The translations under genes and the position numbers were made by a program. Positions 13,701-24,919 of a stretch of 64,000 nucleotides of DNA are shown in pieces; position 1 is the stretch's first letter; every line of letters begins with the position of its first letter. The notes under the pieces are model-generated. The model worked only from the letters and a program-made list of their open reading frames with translations. It did not search any database and was not told the origin of the DNA. The stretch spans positions 1,186,501-1,250,500 of the forward strand of contig NC_060117.1 in the NCBI RefSeq assembly GCF_021155765.1. The letters run 5' to 3'. Source of the DNA: Diprion similis. Its lineage: Eukaryota > Arthropoda > Insecta > Hymenoptera > Diprionidae.

Positions 13701-14612
13701 TTGCTTCTTGCCTTCTTCTATGAACGCGCGCGAAATTTCGGAGAAAAGATTATTGCACGTTAGGGTGGTCCTCAATAGGGTTGTTTTTGATTTTTATGCT
13801 CCCAGGAGCTTAAACGCTTTTTAAAATGGTGAAAAAAAAATATTCCCACAAAATTTCAGCCTCCTATACGTAAGTTTTTTTTTTTTCTAGACGACTACGG
13901 GATTTGAGAATTTTCTTTAACTCAATTCAAATTAATCCGGAGAAGATATCGAAAATTCGATGAATTTTAAGCCTTGATTCTACACTTCAATGTTTCATAC
14001 TTTTTTCCTTAACTTTTTCAACACACTAGCGACAAATACGCCCAATTTGAAGCCGATCTTTTCGCTTCTCGCCTCGCCTCGAAGAAGAGAAAAGGGAAAA
14101 ATAAGAGGACGAAGGAGAATGGTAGGAAAAAAGGACGCGGTTAACCCCCCTCGCGGCTCGTTTCGGTTCGGTTGCCTCCTTATCTTAAGTGTTTGGAGAT
14201 CAGGCATGTTTTGCGTATCTATTGTCTCCTACCCTAATTAGATGCCGTTTGGACAGGCGGTTAATGAATTGAGGGCATATAACCCGGGCCATGCGGAGGC
14301 AGGGACACACAGAGACGCGAATACAGGCGCAAACATAAGCTATGGGAATGGGTAAGGCGAGGCGACGAATAGCTGCCGTTACCCCGTAACCCTAAACGCG
14401 AATATCCCTCCAAATCGCCTCGAAGAATCTAAAGAAGCGAACGGAAAAAAAGGGAAAATCGTTTCAGGATATTTTAAATTTCTTATTTTTCAACCCCAAC
14501 GCTCTTTATTCCCGACGTGCAAAGATACGAATATTCGGAGGTTCGAAAGAGGAAAAAAATGAAACTTAACAATGCGAGGGATATTCGTAAACCGTGCTTT
14601 TCGTTGTTGTTG

Positions 14613-14646
<34 letters not shown>

Positions 14647-14797
14647 AACTACTGTCACTACCCCATAATGGATACATCTCATCTTCTGCGTCGTGTGTAT
14701 AAGTAAATATCTTCTTTTTCTTTCAAATACATCAATAGATATAATATTCTTTGAAAAATATAGATAAAGGATTATATCCCGAAATACGATACCGCTT

Positions 14798-14798
<1 letters not shown>

Positions 14799-14839
<41 letters not shown>
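14799..14839 (+). repeat. AT dinucleotide repeat
   Basis: About 20 uninterrupted AT/TA units. A GTT/ATT trinucleotide array lies just upstream at about 14,603-14,645. Confidence 0.9.
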
Positions 14840-14842
<3 letters not shown>

Positions 14843-15000
14843 CGTACTTTTTGCATCTTTCAAAAAATCTCCTCCGTCTCAAAGGTTTATCTCCGTTTAT
14901 TTGTTTCTTTGTCCGTCTGAACTCGGACGTTCTATTTTATACAATCGGGAACCGGAGATCCGATGAATCACTTCGCTCGCGAGAGACGTCGGCAGCAGAG

Positions 15001-15016
15001 TCGCCACCTAGCGGCG
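15001..15016 (-). promoter_or_regulatory. CTCF-like binding motif
   Basis: On the minus strand the sequence reads CTCGCCGCTAGGTGGCGA, which fits the insect CTCF core (CGCTAGGTGGCG). It lies in a locally GC-richer patch (about 14,965-15,060) within otherwise AT-rich DNA. A single-motif match is only suggestive. Confidence 0.4.
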
Positions 15017-16622
15017 AGCCGCGGTACTATCCGTCTTTTTTACGCGGAGAATGGCGAACGGCTTTCTGAATCACGTACGAATTGTCCCGATTCGAGGTAC
15101 GGTTATTCGACAACGATGTAAGCATCTCGAGCGCGAACAGCTCGATTCCTTTTATAGGATGACAAGAGAATTGATCCTGACGAGGCATTAAGTGTACCTA
15201 CACGCAACCTACAACTACAACCTGCTGTATTTTGCCGATTCAACGAATATATATATATATATATTTTTTTCTGATCACTCAACATATTATATATGTATAA
15301 ACATATAAGATATAACCTATATGTATAAGCTAGTCGTCTAAGGGGTTTTATGGAACGTGTCTTTACGACGTTCATCCCTGCAATATACCTCAGCTATAGA
15401 ACGTATATACACATGCATACGCATACCTACACGATACAAACGACACGGGGGTATGTATGTAAAGGGATGATATACCTATATGTATAATGTATATGTATAA
15501 GTTTAGAGTTTACCAAGGATCGATCAAACGCAGATAAAATGCGGTGTATTCAAGAATGCTTTTAGCGGGGTATTTTGTTGTGGTTTTTTTTCTATTTTTG
15601 AGGGTGGGGGGGGGGAGGTTCCCTCTGCTTCGAGTAGGATTTGAGTGAGGTATGGATGGCGAAGAAGAAGAAGGCCGAGGGAATGAAGAGGCGAGACGAG
15701 CCGATGTTTTTCGAAACTCGGACGACGTGTATAGTGCTAACGTCTTGAGACCTAGGTTAATGGGAGGTGACCGCGCCTGTCCAAATTGTTATATATATAC
15801 ACGAAGCATTCGATGCCAACTCGACCAACGTCTATCCCTCTAACCATCAACGATTTGATCCCTCGTTCCTGTTCCATTTTTTTCTTTTGCTTCTTTTTTT
15901 TCTTTTTCTTTTCATCTCTTTTACCCCGCTAAGCGTTATTTTCTATCGAATTATTTTTTCTTGTCAAAATTTGGTTAGATGTATTTCTGTTTCTGAGAAA
16001 AATATGCGCTTTAAAATTCTATTTTTTATACTACGTAGAAGACCCTAAAAAGTTTTTTTAAAATAGCGCTAAATTATTTTTTTTACTTTTTTTTGTTCTT
16101 GTAATAATTTTTTAAGCAACTTCACACTGGTTTGAATACCTTTTAAAAACCCTATTACTGCATGTTTTGGAGTTAATTGTCTGAACTTGCGAATCGGCAA
16201 ATAGATACCTAATTCTATCTTTACATCGCCTTTTCTATGCTTATATGCTAGACGTGCCACGTTGCGCCATCTCTAAGCTCAACGACGAACCAAAGTCAGA
16301 GGGTATAGCGGGGTTGGAGTTGAACGTGAACCTCGACGTTTAACCAACCATCGATAATGTGGCTACAAGGCGCTCCGTAATTTCAGATTGCGGGTAAAAT
16401 ACGATTTCGAAATTTTTCGAACAATAGAAAACGGCAAAAAAAATTCCTCCAAATACGTTATATCCTTAATACGGAAGAGGATATACTTGCGAAAGTAAAA
16501 ATATCACTTCGTTTTGACTTACACAATTACACACGTCAAATTCCAAGAAAATGTAAAATCTTGAAATTCGCTTCGTATTTTACATTCGAAGCGTGGAAAT
16601 TAAGGGATCAAAAATTACTCAC

Positions 16623-18055
16623 CACGTTGACGAAGTCCTGAAAAGTGATCGCGTCGACCGTCGATTCCTTGACTCGGGCCCTGAGAATGTCGCGTTTGTT
16701 CGCAGGGACTTCCTCCCTCCATTCCTGACTGTCGAGGGCGACGAGGAAATCGTCGAGAGGAATCTCGCCGAAGCCTTCCGGATCGTACTGGAGCACAACA
16801 AACCGATAAAATAACTACCGTCGATTTCTTTCTTTTTTTTTTTTTTTTTTTCAACCCCAAAAATTATTTTCGGAATCACAGACAATTAATATCGTCGAAA
16901 TTAACAATCAAACCAAAAGAAAAACTAATATAGGGAAGGGGAGGGTAAAACAAGGCCTACCCTTGAAATTAAAAAAAAAAAAAAAATTTGTTTTTCAAAA
17001 TTTTTAATTTTCAAAAATGTTCAAAAATCTTTTGTTCCAGATCATTTTTATTTTCTTTGGTTACAATATAAAAAGAAACAAACGATTCAGCGTATTTCAT
17101 TCCTCGAAAACTAAGTATTTCCTTAAGTATCCCGTTTTACCCCCCCCCCCCCCTCCCCTTGCACCGTCGAAATTTCATCTTGTTGAAATTAACAATGAAA
17201 CCGAAAGAAAAACTATTAGATATACAAAACTGTATTTCCCAAAAATATCGCCCCCCTTCCTTTGATTTAAAACTATTTCCTCACCTTGTCGAAAAGCAAT
17301 CTCCATCTCTGAAACAGACGAAAGGAAAAAAGGAAATATAGTACGAGAATATTGACGTGAAAAAAATGAGAAATGTTTTTTTATTCCCGACTCAACCATA
17401 ATGTTAACTTTTTTTTAACGTAAGAAGCGGGACAAAAAGTGGCATATTATTCTCTCTTAACTTTCTTCTCTCACATCTGCGGGAAATGTGAGGCAATTCG
17501 ACTCTATTTTCTTATTACATAATGTCCCTGGTGAAAATTTCTACTCTTAACGAATTTTTACAGAGGTTTATTGGTGAGAAAATAAAAAAATTTCATAAAA
17601 ATCTACAAGTTTTTGTGAGAAATTATGCACATTTATAATCTTGGTAAGAAATGTTTCAATTTCCCAAAAAATTGGTTAAAAAAATTGTGAGAAATTATTT
17701 TCACCAGGTGTAATATTATTTCGGAATGGATTATTTTTCATCATCGTTTCAAATAACAATATTCCCAACCGCGTTCGTTGGTTCTTCTGTTTTTTCGTCA
17801 AAGGTAAGCAAAGTTCTATATATTTCGTACACTTACATCCTTGAGGAACTCCCGTCGGAATTCCGACTCGTCGATATCGATCTCCGAGCCAAGATCCGTG
17901 TGATCGGTGACGTAACCGTCGGCTCCATCGCATTGCAGGCCTCCACCGCTGTGAGTCTCGCTGTTGCAGGCATATTCCTCTTCCTGCAATTCAACCGCGG
18001 CTGCTATCGTCGGTATAATCGAACCTGCACCGCCACCCCCGCCAGCCATTAGCAT
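16623..18055 (-). CDS. rhomboid-like intramembrane protease, N-terminal exons only (EF-hand RHBDL / rho-4 type)
   Basis: Two coding exons are visible: 18,055-17,837 (start codon to ...FLKD, 73 codons) and 16,787-16,623 (55 codons). Both are in phase 0 with GT donors, and the second has an AG acceptor. The first exon encodes an acidic Gly-rich leader. The second gives YDPEGFGEIPLDDF and, about 40 residues later, ITFQDFVNV. This matches the N-terminal EF-hand region of RHBDL1/RHBDL3 and Drosophila rho-4, where a calcium-binding pair precedes the seven-helix rhomboid serine protease domain. The first loop has Asp, Glu, Gly, Ile and Asp in the right places but Phe at position 5; the second loop is degenerate. 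The catalytic domain is not in the window. The family cleaves membrane-bound EGF-type ligands, so an EGFR-signalling role is an inference. The window holds 128 residues, ending at a GTGAGT donor. Confidence 0.7.
16788..17836. other. intron of the rhomboid-like gene, repeat-rich
   Basis: This intron separates the two coding exons. It contains dispersed repeat family B copy 2 (16,988-17,157). It also has two diverged copies of a GAAATTAACAATNAAACC-containing block, at about 16,893-16,931 and 17,180-17,222, and a run of about 13 C at 17,142-17,154. I see no exon in it. Confidence 0.7.
16988..17157 (+). repeat. dispersed repeat family B, copy 2
   Basis: Direct-orientation match to 10,520-10,710, including the shared TTTATTTTCTTTGGTTACAA segment and the C-rich end. 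Confidence 0.7.
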
Positions 18056-18119
18056 TGTCTTATAATTTTGCGGATTTTATTATATCCTCATGACGCCGCG
18101 GCGATTTCCTTCGTCTTCG

Positions 18120-18151
<32 letters not shown>

Positions 18152-18272
18152 TTTTGTTGTATATTTCAACCGGTATTATCTCATCACCCTGCATCCTACT
18201 GCATCTGAAACAATAACGTCCAACATGAAATATTCCCGATTACAATGTCAGATCATTACATGTCAGTATTAT

Positions 18273-18420
18273 ATATGGGCTATTCCACGCCAACTCGACC
18301 AGTGTTAAACCCCGACCATCTGAAAATCATATTTTTCATCATATTTTTTTCTAACATTAGTTCCAAGTTTAGTGAGTAAAGATAATTTTGGGTGGTGTTG
18401 GCATGGAATACCTCATATAT
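18273..18420. mobile_element. short inverted-repeat element (family C)
   Basis: The left end GGGCTATTCCACGCCAAC (inside 18,273-18,302) is the near reverse complement of the right end GTTGGCATGGAATACCTC (18,396-18,420). The element is about 150 bp and noncoding. A related single end (GTGGTACGGAATGCCTCATA) lies at about 18,974-18,995. This fits a MITE-type remnant. Confidence 0.6.
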
Positions 18421-19915
18421 AGCCTATACATTCGACAAATCGTTTAAACAGAAGAAAAAAGAAGTAAAGAGAGAGAGAAAAAAAAAGTGGGAGGGGAGAG
18501 GAATCGAATTCGAGACGGACTTTGGGGTCGAAGAGAACGGCGTCGAGTTGCTGATTGAAACGCGGGTTAGAAGGAGCCCTTAAAAATGCAAGAGGAAGCC
18601 TCACTCGCGCCTAATTCAAATTTGTATCCAAAGTAACGAGAGGAGTGGAGGACGAATACGACTCTTCTCGCGTGACGGAAGCAACCGGATATGCCCTTCT
18701 CGGTACGCATTCAAACCATACAAATTTAATATCCATTATCAGCGTGTAATTTTCATTGCCGCACGCGTGCAAAGTTTTCGCAATCTAATGATATATATAC
18801 ATATTATGACAAAGGATTTTTCACAATTTTTTCCAGATTTTTAAATTGTGTTAATCGTTAAAATCGTTTTGAAATTTTTTTAGAAAATTCAAATCGAGTT
18901 CAAAAAAAATCCCCAAAAAAATTCCCTTTCAAAGTGCCCAATCCAAGAGGTGGAGGGTCAGACCCAGGCCGAAGTGGTACGGAATGCCTCATATACGATA
19001 TTTTTCTGATCGCATGAGTGCGAATTTTATTTCTGCAATACAATCATCATAACCATATAAATCCTTGTATTATTGACACAAGAAGTAAACAAGGGTAAAG
19101 CCAAAAAAAAAAAGAAAAAAGTCAACCCCCTGAAATCTTGTTAAATAACGAGGGATAAAATTAACCACTTGAACTTTTTATTAAATATGAATCATTCGGA
19201 AATGATAATTACTCTAAACATTTTATTCTGATTGAATGCATTATTTTCTTGATAGGCCTACTTTGCCCCACCCTCCCCTATATTACAGCATCCCTTGCGG
19301 CCTGTCATTGCCGGCACCCACGTGTCCCCATGACAACGGTTTGGCTCGCGGGACGCCGTTGACTCAAAAGACGTGCAACCCCTAAACGCGTTCCGGGTTC
19401 AAAACGCTTTCTTACCACATGCCACCGTAATAAGCCCGCCATTGTATAATCAGAAATGCATACGATAATCATTCAAATCTATGATTATTGTATACATCCG
19501 TGATCATTTCAACGCGAAAAAAAGGAGAGAAACAAAATCGGGCAACAAAAATTTCACTCGATTATAATGCATCGTATTTTATTATTTATGAATACATTTA
19601 TTCCTTGAAGAAAAAAACGAAAGAACAAATTTTAAGAAATGAAAAACACGGGAAAAAACCTGGCCATAAAGTATATAAAAAAAAAAGAAAGAAAAAGAAT
19701 TAAAATTAAACCGAGGTAAGTCGAAAAACTCTGCACCTACGCGTTATTGTTATCGATTTCTGCAGCATCGGGAATCGGGCGAAGATGAGCGAGTTCTGCA
19801 GCCACTCGATGTCCTTCATGTCGTGATAATGATCTGCACACATTAATTAATCCACGGGAATAAATACACGTGGACTGCACTGCACGACTGCGACACGTAC
19901 TATATTATATATAGG

Positions 19916-19954
<39 letters not shown>

Positions 19955-20198
19955 GCTACACGTGTATGTATGTAGGTATAATACAAGGCACTCGCAAATG
20001 ACGATCAAATTCGTTCACTATAGGTATGACATGTAACGTGTGGTTACAGGTATGCATATGTCGTCGTAGTGTGACGTTGCGTGCGGTGGAGCGTCAACGT
20101 CGTCGGCATGTTTGAATAACATGCGGCGGTGGGACGAAAGTTGTGCACACACACAACTGAACTCAATTATTTACACCCACAACATGACCCGACACACA

Positions 20199-20232
<34 letters not shown>

Positions 20233-20405
20233 ATGTCAACAAATACGTCTTACTACGTAGCACGCGGTTGAATACCTTGGAAATTATAATGTGGCGAAAA
20301 TTCTCACGATTCGCGATAACGCTGGAGGTGTTTTTTCTTCATTTTTATATATTCAAATATCAGGTTACGTCGTGGATATGAACCAAGGAGTATTTAACGC
20401 GGGGT

Positions 20406-20628
20406 GAATACGCCTGCATTTATGCAATCCAGGCTACATTATTTCAAAATCCGCCTACGATTATGCAATTCAAACTACATTTTTCGAATCACGCCTGAAT
20501 TTATGCAATTCCGATTACATATTTCCTTCAATTTTCACACAATTGACCGAAAATTCTCACGTGAAACATATCAATATCGATCGGTACATACATAAAGTGT
20601 ACCATGAATTGCATAAATGCAGGCGGAA
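20406..20628. repeat. three 40-bp tandem units plus an inverted copy
   Basis: Three diverged direct units start at about 20,409, 20,451 and 20,488. Each has the pattern CGCCTN, then TTATGCAAT, then TACAT. About 80 bp later, at 20,607-20,628, the reverse complement appears as GAATTGCATAAATGCAGGCG. Confidence 0.8.
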
Positions 20629-21260
20629 TTTACCCTTCGTTAAATTCTTCACGAAAAACACTACACGCTTGGTTCAAGTATACCTATACATAATTACGTT
20701 ACAAATTCGCGAAACGCGCGCAACGCAAACTTTATGTATGAAACGAACTGACATTGACCACGTGGCGTCCTTGATAATAATAACAATAACAATAATAATA
20801 TCGTTACGATAAGGAAATAACTTAAAAAAAAAAAAAAGACAACGCGCAACGCAAGATGTATAAAAACGTGTTTTACCAAACTATAATAGAAAATTTATCA
20901 ACCAAAGACAAATCCGTATATCCGAGTGATTTTTCGCCGCGTCGCGTAGTTTATTCTTTCGTTCATTTGAATTAGACATTTTTATTCCATCCGTCGTTAT
21001 TACGTTAACTAAATTTTTCACCGCGTATAGACATCTCAGCACGAATGTAAGGTACGTTCGTACCTATAATATTATTGGCGCGCGACGGACCGGCGTCCGG
21101 ACGTCGCGACGACACACTGCAGTAGTAACAGCAGGAGAATCTCGACGGCAAGAGAACGGCGAGTAGCTGCAGGAGCAGCGTGACGCGTTGACTACACTAC
21201 TATCCCCCGGCCCATGGGGAGGCCTGATACCGCGTCCTACACCCCCGACAACCTGCACCA

Positions 21261-21262
<2 letters not shown>

Positions 21263-21302
<40 letters not shown>
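21263..21302 (+). repeat. TC microsatellite
   Basis: About 20 uninterrupted TC units inside a CpG-bearing block. Ser-Leu and Arg-Glu frames across it are artefacts. Confidence 0.95.
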
Positions 21303-21306
<4 letters not shown>

Positions 21307-23054
21307 CCCCCGCGAAGCAGAAGAAGAAGAGTGTCGGTGGCGGCGATGGTGATGGTGGTAGTGGAGGCGCGTGACGCGGCCTCGGTGTTGGTGCGAGGCA
21401 ACCCCTCGTGGCCGACGAACAGGCGACGTTACTGCACCCTGCCACGATCATCCCCCTCGTCTGACGAGCTCGACGACCCTTCTCGCGTCTCGTCGCCCTT
21501 GGTAACTCTTCTTCACTGCCGCGGTCATTCCTTCCAATTTCCTCTCTCGTCTTTTATTATTCGTTATTATTTTACGCATCGTCCGCATTGCTGTTCCTTG
21601 ACATCCATTCCTTAATACGTAGTTAAATATTATTCCATCAAGATTATAGATCCTGAATTCTATAAAACCTATTTCAAACTAATCTAAATGTCAACTGAAA
21701 TTCTCAAAAAAAAAATTTTTTTAAACAAGTGAAAAAGGACCAAAAATAACTACCCGAACGATCTTCTGGATGATATACGAATCTGACTATAAACTTCCTG
21801 TATCGATAATCACAACCCCCCCCCCCCCCTTCCGTCGCCCATGATTTTTATACTTTTCGATGTATAGTTTGTTGGAGAATTTTTGCACACATTATGCGTT
21901 CGCGTGTATTCATGTCGTAACATACATATACAATTACGTACTAAATCGAGCATCGTCCTAATTTCCTACATCCTTGAATCCTTTTACTACTGACTGAACG
22001 TAGGTTAAGCATACATATACGCTGCTGGCTCGTCGTTTCGAGGGTTAAAATCAATACAACGAGTCTCGGACTGAACGCGCTGCTGCAATTCAACAGTGTT
22101 GAAGAGCCGAGCTGCATCGGGTGTGTTGCACGGTGTGAAGTATGCATAAATATAATACATTTCCATACACATACTATACAGCAGTGTATGTGATACATGA
22201 CGTAAAACTTTTTCGTACACACACGTAATGAAACAACAAGTTATTATGTTATAGGCATTCTACGTGTTGTTATTGTTCCACAAAAGTATGAAAATAACAG
22301 AATATCAACAAATTACGCGGCTAGTTTAATTTCCAGAGAAAACAGGAGGAAGAAAAGTTTTTTTCTATACCTCGTTTTTCTCTTGATTTAGTTTCTTTTT
22401 AGTGTCGAATTTTTCTACCGATCGATTCTTCAAAGATCGGAAAGAAAATGATTTTTTTGTTATTTTTTTTTGGATTTCAATATACGCAAACACCCAAATA
22501 TCAGGGAAAAATATATTATATATATTTTTTTTTAATTGGTCTATTCATTTATGGGAAACAGTTGACCGGCACAACGATTTTTTTTCTCTCTCCGCTTTCA
22601 TTTTCCGTTTAATTTCAAGCTCTATCTTTCATTCGTCATTGAGAATAAGAGAATAGTAAAAACAACAAAAAGAATCAAACGGAATGATGGGTGAAAAAAA
22701 AAAAAATCGATCAGTTGTGCGGATCGATTTTTCTCTCAATATAGGCAGAGATAATAGTGATTGTAATAATAATAATAATAATACTTATCATAATTATTAC
22801 TATACATAAACATATATGTATATATTTATAACAAATTTTCTATTAATATATATTTTTCTTCTTCGTTTCGCCATTTCCTTACGTCTCTTCTCTCGCTCAT
22901 ACATACATGTATATAAGTAAAAATATAATACACAATATTAAACGAGCTGCAGGAACTGTGATCGGATTATTTCAAGACTCTAGCCATGAGATTATACTAT
23001 GAGTACCTGGTAAAGGTGTTTTATATAATCGTCACGTCCGTTGTCGTTGGTATA

Positions 23055-24812
23055 TCATACGAATTCGATACCCTCAAACTTTTTATCAGAAACCTTGGTT
23101 TCGGACAATATCGATAATCCGTCGATTGTAAAAGCGGTAATGTAAGTAGCCATGCGGCCCTGATTCTCCTCTGTTTTCAGAGCGACGATTATCTCGTCCT
23201 TGGAACCGGGCAAGAATTTAAAACTAGCGAATCCTCGTATCGGTATTAGAGTTCCAACTCTGGTTACCTGAAAAACGAACGTCGAACGATTAGATGGAAC
23301 TCAAATTTCCTCTTCTCATCTCTCCTCTTCAGAATATTTGTAAACATCGATAGCAAGAATTTCTGCTTCTCTACCTTGATGTTCAAAAAGTTTTCATCCG
23401 CCGTTAGCAGCACGTTGCAGCCCATGCTTTCGTCTTTGGTTTCGTTGTACTGTTCTTCCGAACATCTTCTTGGTAGGAAAAACCAACTCTTATGAACGTC
23501 GCTCCACACGCCTGACTCGTGTATCATATAACCTACGAAGAGATAGGTGGAAAGAAAATAAAAATTTTCAGATACAAAATAAAACTTATAGGTATCGCGC
23601 CACCTCGCGTGCCACTCTGTCTGTTTAATTAAAATTAGGCTAAGTGTATATTCCTGGTTAATTTGTTTGCACAGCAAACATGTGTAAATTTATTTGCACA
23701 ACTGTTTCGTCGGCCACTTTGGAATCGACAGAGTGAACTCAGAATGAAAATATATTTCCTCATATTTTTCCATATTACCGGGAAAGTCTATGTTGAGTGC
23801 CTGTCTCAATCGTTTGTAATTTGAAACCCAATTCAGCGAATGCGTCTCTCCGAGTACAGAGATTGTTTTCACCCACTGAGGATTATTGTTGACAAAGTCG
23901 CCTGCGCTTGTCGTCCACTCCTTGCCCATGCTGCCGACGTAAAGCTGTTCATCCTTGACGGTCGCCCATTCAGACTTGAACCCTAAAAATTATAATCAAA
24001 GTAACATTATCGTCAAACGATAATCTTGTATCTCAATCTCTTCATATCGGTCTGCTTACTCTTAGGAGCGTAAAGATCGGTCCGAAAGTCTTACCCTTAG
24101 GATTCTTTCCATTTCCATCCATCAAAATAACCCACGGATACACCTGGTCTCCCTCGATGGAATATATCATGCCCGTTCTGTCGTCCATGGTAAGAAGTCT
24201 TCCGTCGAAAGTGACGAGCTCCGAGAGTTCCATGGCTCTACCTTTCATGGCTAGGGAAGACCCGAGGATGATATCTTTCTCGTCCCACGAAACGGAGATA
24301 AAATTTCTCTCCGGAACCCAGAGCAAACTGCCACGTTTCATGATACTGTACCAGGAGTACAGACTCTCTGGGCTCCTTGATTCCGTATCAAGATCGCTGA
24401 TTATGGCTATCCTGAATGAGAAGCCAACTTTCGTTCTGACCGACTTGGTGAGCGGGTAGGTATTGTTGTACTTGTAGTAGTGGCAGGCAGAGGCAGGAAC
24501 ACCAGAGTTTTGGAAACTGTACTTGAGGATTCTGGTAAGGTTCGGGGAGATGTAGAATATCACTAGAACCGTCATTACGGCGGCGAAAACTAGCAGGAAC
24601 TGGCTCTGTACCCTGAAAGTGCTGTTTCCGACTCTGTAGACATGGGGGGTGCGCAGAGCCTGACGCCAGTCTCGTATAGACTTCATTTTCTCTCTCCGAT
24701 TCTTCTTCTTCTTCTTTTTCTTCGTTGTGAAAGTTGCCTTATCGACAGCAGCGTTTTCGTTTGAAAAAGTTGGGGTGAATTGCTCTATCATTGAATTTGC
24801 ATCATGCACCAT
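23055..24812 (-). CDS. CANT1: soluble calcium-activated nucleotidase 1 / apyrase
   Basis: Four coding exons: 24,812-24,095, 23,982-23,779, 23,532-23,375 and 23,267-23,055 (stop TGA), about 430 residues. All splice borders are GT/AG and phases agree. The protein is a type II membrane or secreted enzyme of the CANT1/Cimex-apyrase family, which hydrolyses UDP, GDP and similar nucleotides with calcium in the ER/Golgi. Diagnostic segments are DLDTESR (about 140-146), GRAMELSELVTFDG, DDRTG (about 210-214), PWVILMDG, GKEWTTSAGDFVN, WVSNY, GYMIHESGVWSD, WFFLPRR and the end FEGIEFV. A signal-anchor helix lies at about residues 72-88. Upstream is a Lys run coded by a TTC/TTT repeat. The start is uncertain: 24,812 is the first in-frame ATG after an upstream stop, but an ATG at residue 43 (MKSIRDW) also fits and matches the usual family length of about 400 better. 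Confidence 0.95.
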
Positions 24813-24888
24813 CCTCAATCATGTTGTCACTTTTTTGTGCGCGATGCAAAATTCGCTGGAAGATTGACGTCGAGGGATTCGGAACCGG

Positions 24889-24919
24889 GTTTGGATTTGG
24901 ATTTGGATTTGGATTTAGG
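24889..24919 (+). repeat. GGATTT hexanucleotide array
   Basis: About five GGATTT copies lie just upstream of the CANT1 start codon, probably in its 5' UTR or promoter. Confidence 0.85.

Larger units (their letters stand above)
1..16622. other. long exon-free region, probable first part of a giant intron
   Basis: I see no supportable coding exon on either strand. Open frames here are short, rich in Ser/Leu/Arg or in simple repeats, and often overlap on both strands. The region carries many microsatellites (GA, TC, TG, CA, AAT, AT, GGGTAT, GAGGAT), poly(T) tracts and remnants of inverted-repeat elements. Because the rhomboid-like gene at 16,623-18,055 runs on the minus strand and stops mid-protein at a good donor site, its remaining exons must lie to the left. 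None is recognisable here, so most or all of this stretch is probably its intron. That is an inference from gene direction. Confidence 0.5.
18421..23054. other. noncoding region upstream of the rhomboid-like gene
   Basis: No supportable protein-coding exon. It contains AT and CA microsatellites (19,921-19,953; 20,190-20,230), a 40-bp tandem repeat (20,406-20,526), a TC run (about 21,263-21,302) and a GC-richer CpG-bearing block at about 21,060-21,500. That block could hold the promoter and first noncoding exon of the minus-strand rhomboid-like gene; this is inferred only from position and composition. An exon-like GC-richer island at 19,743-19,832 is reported under findings. Confidence 0.45.
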
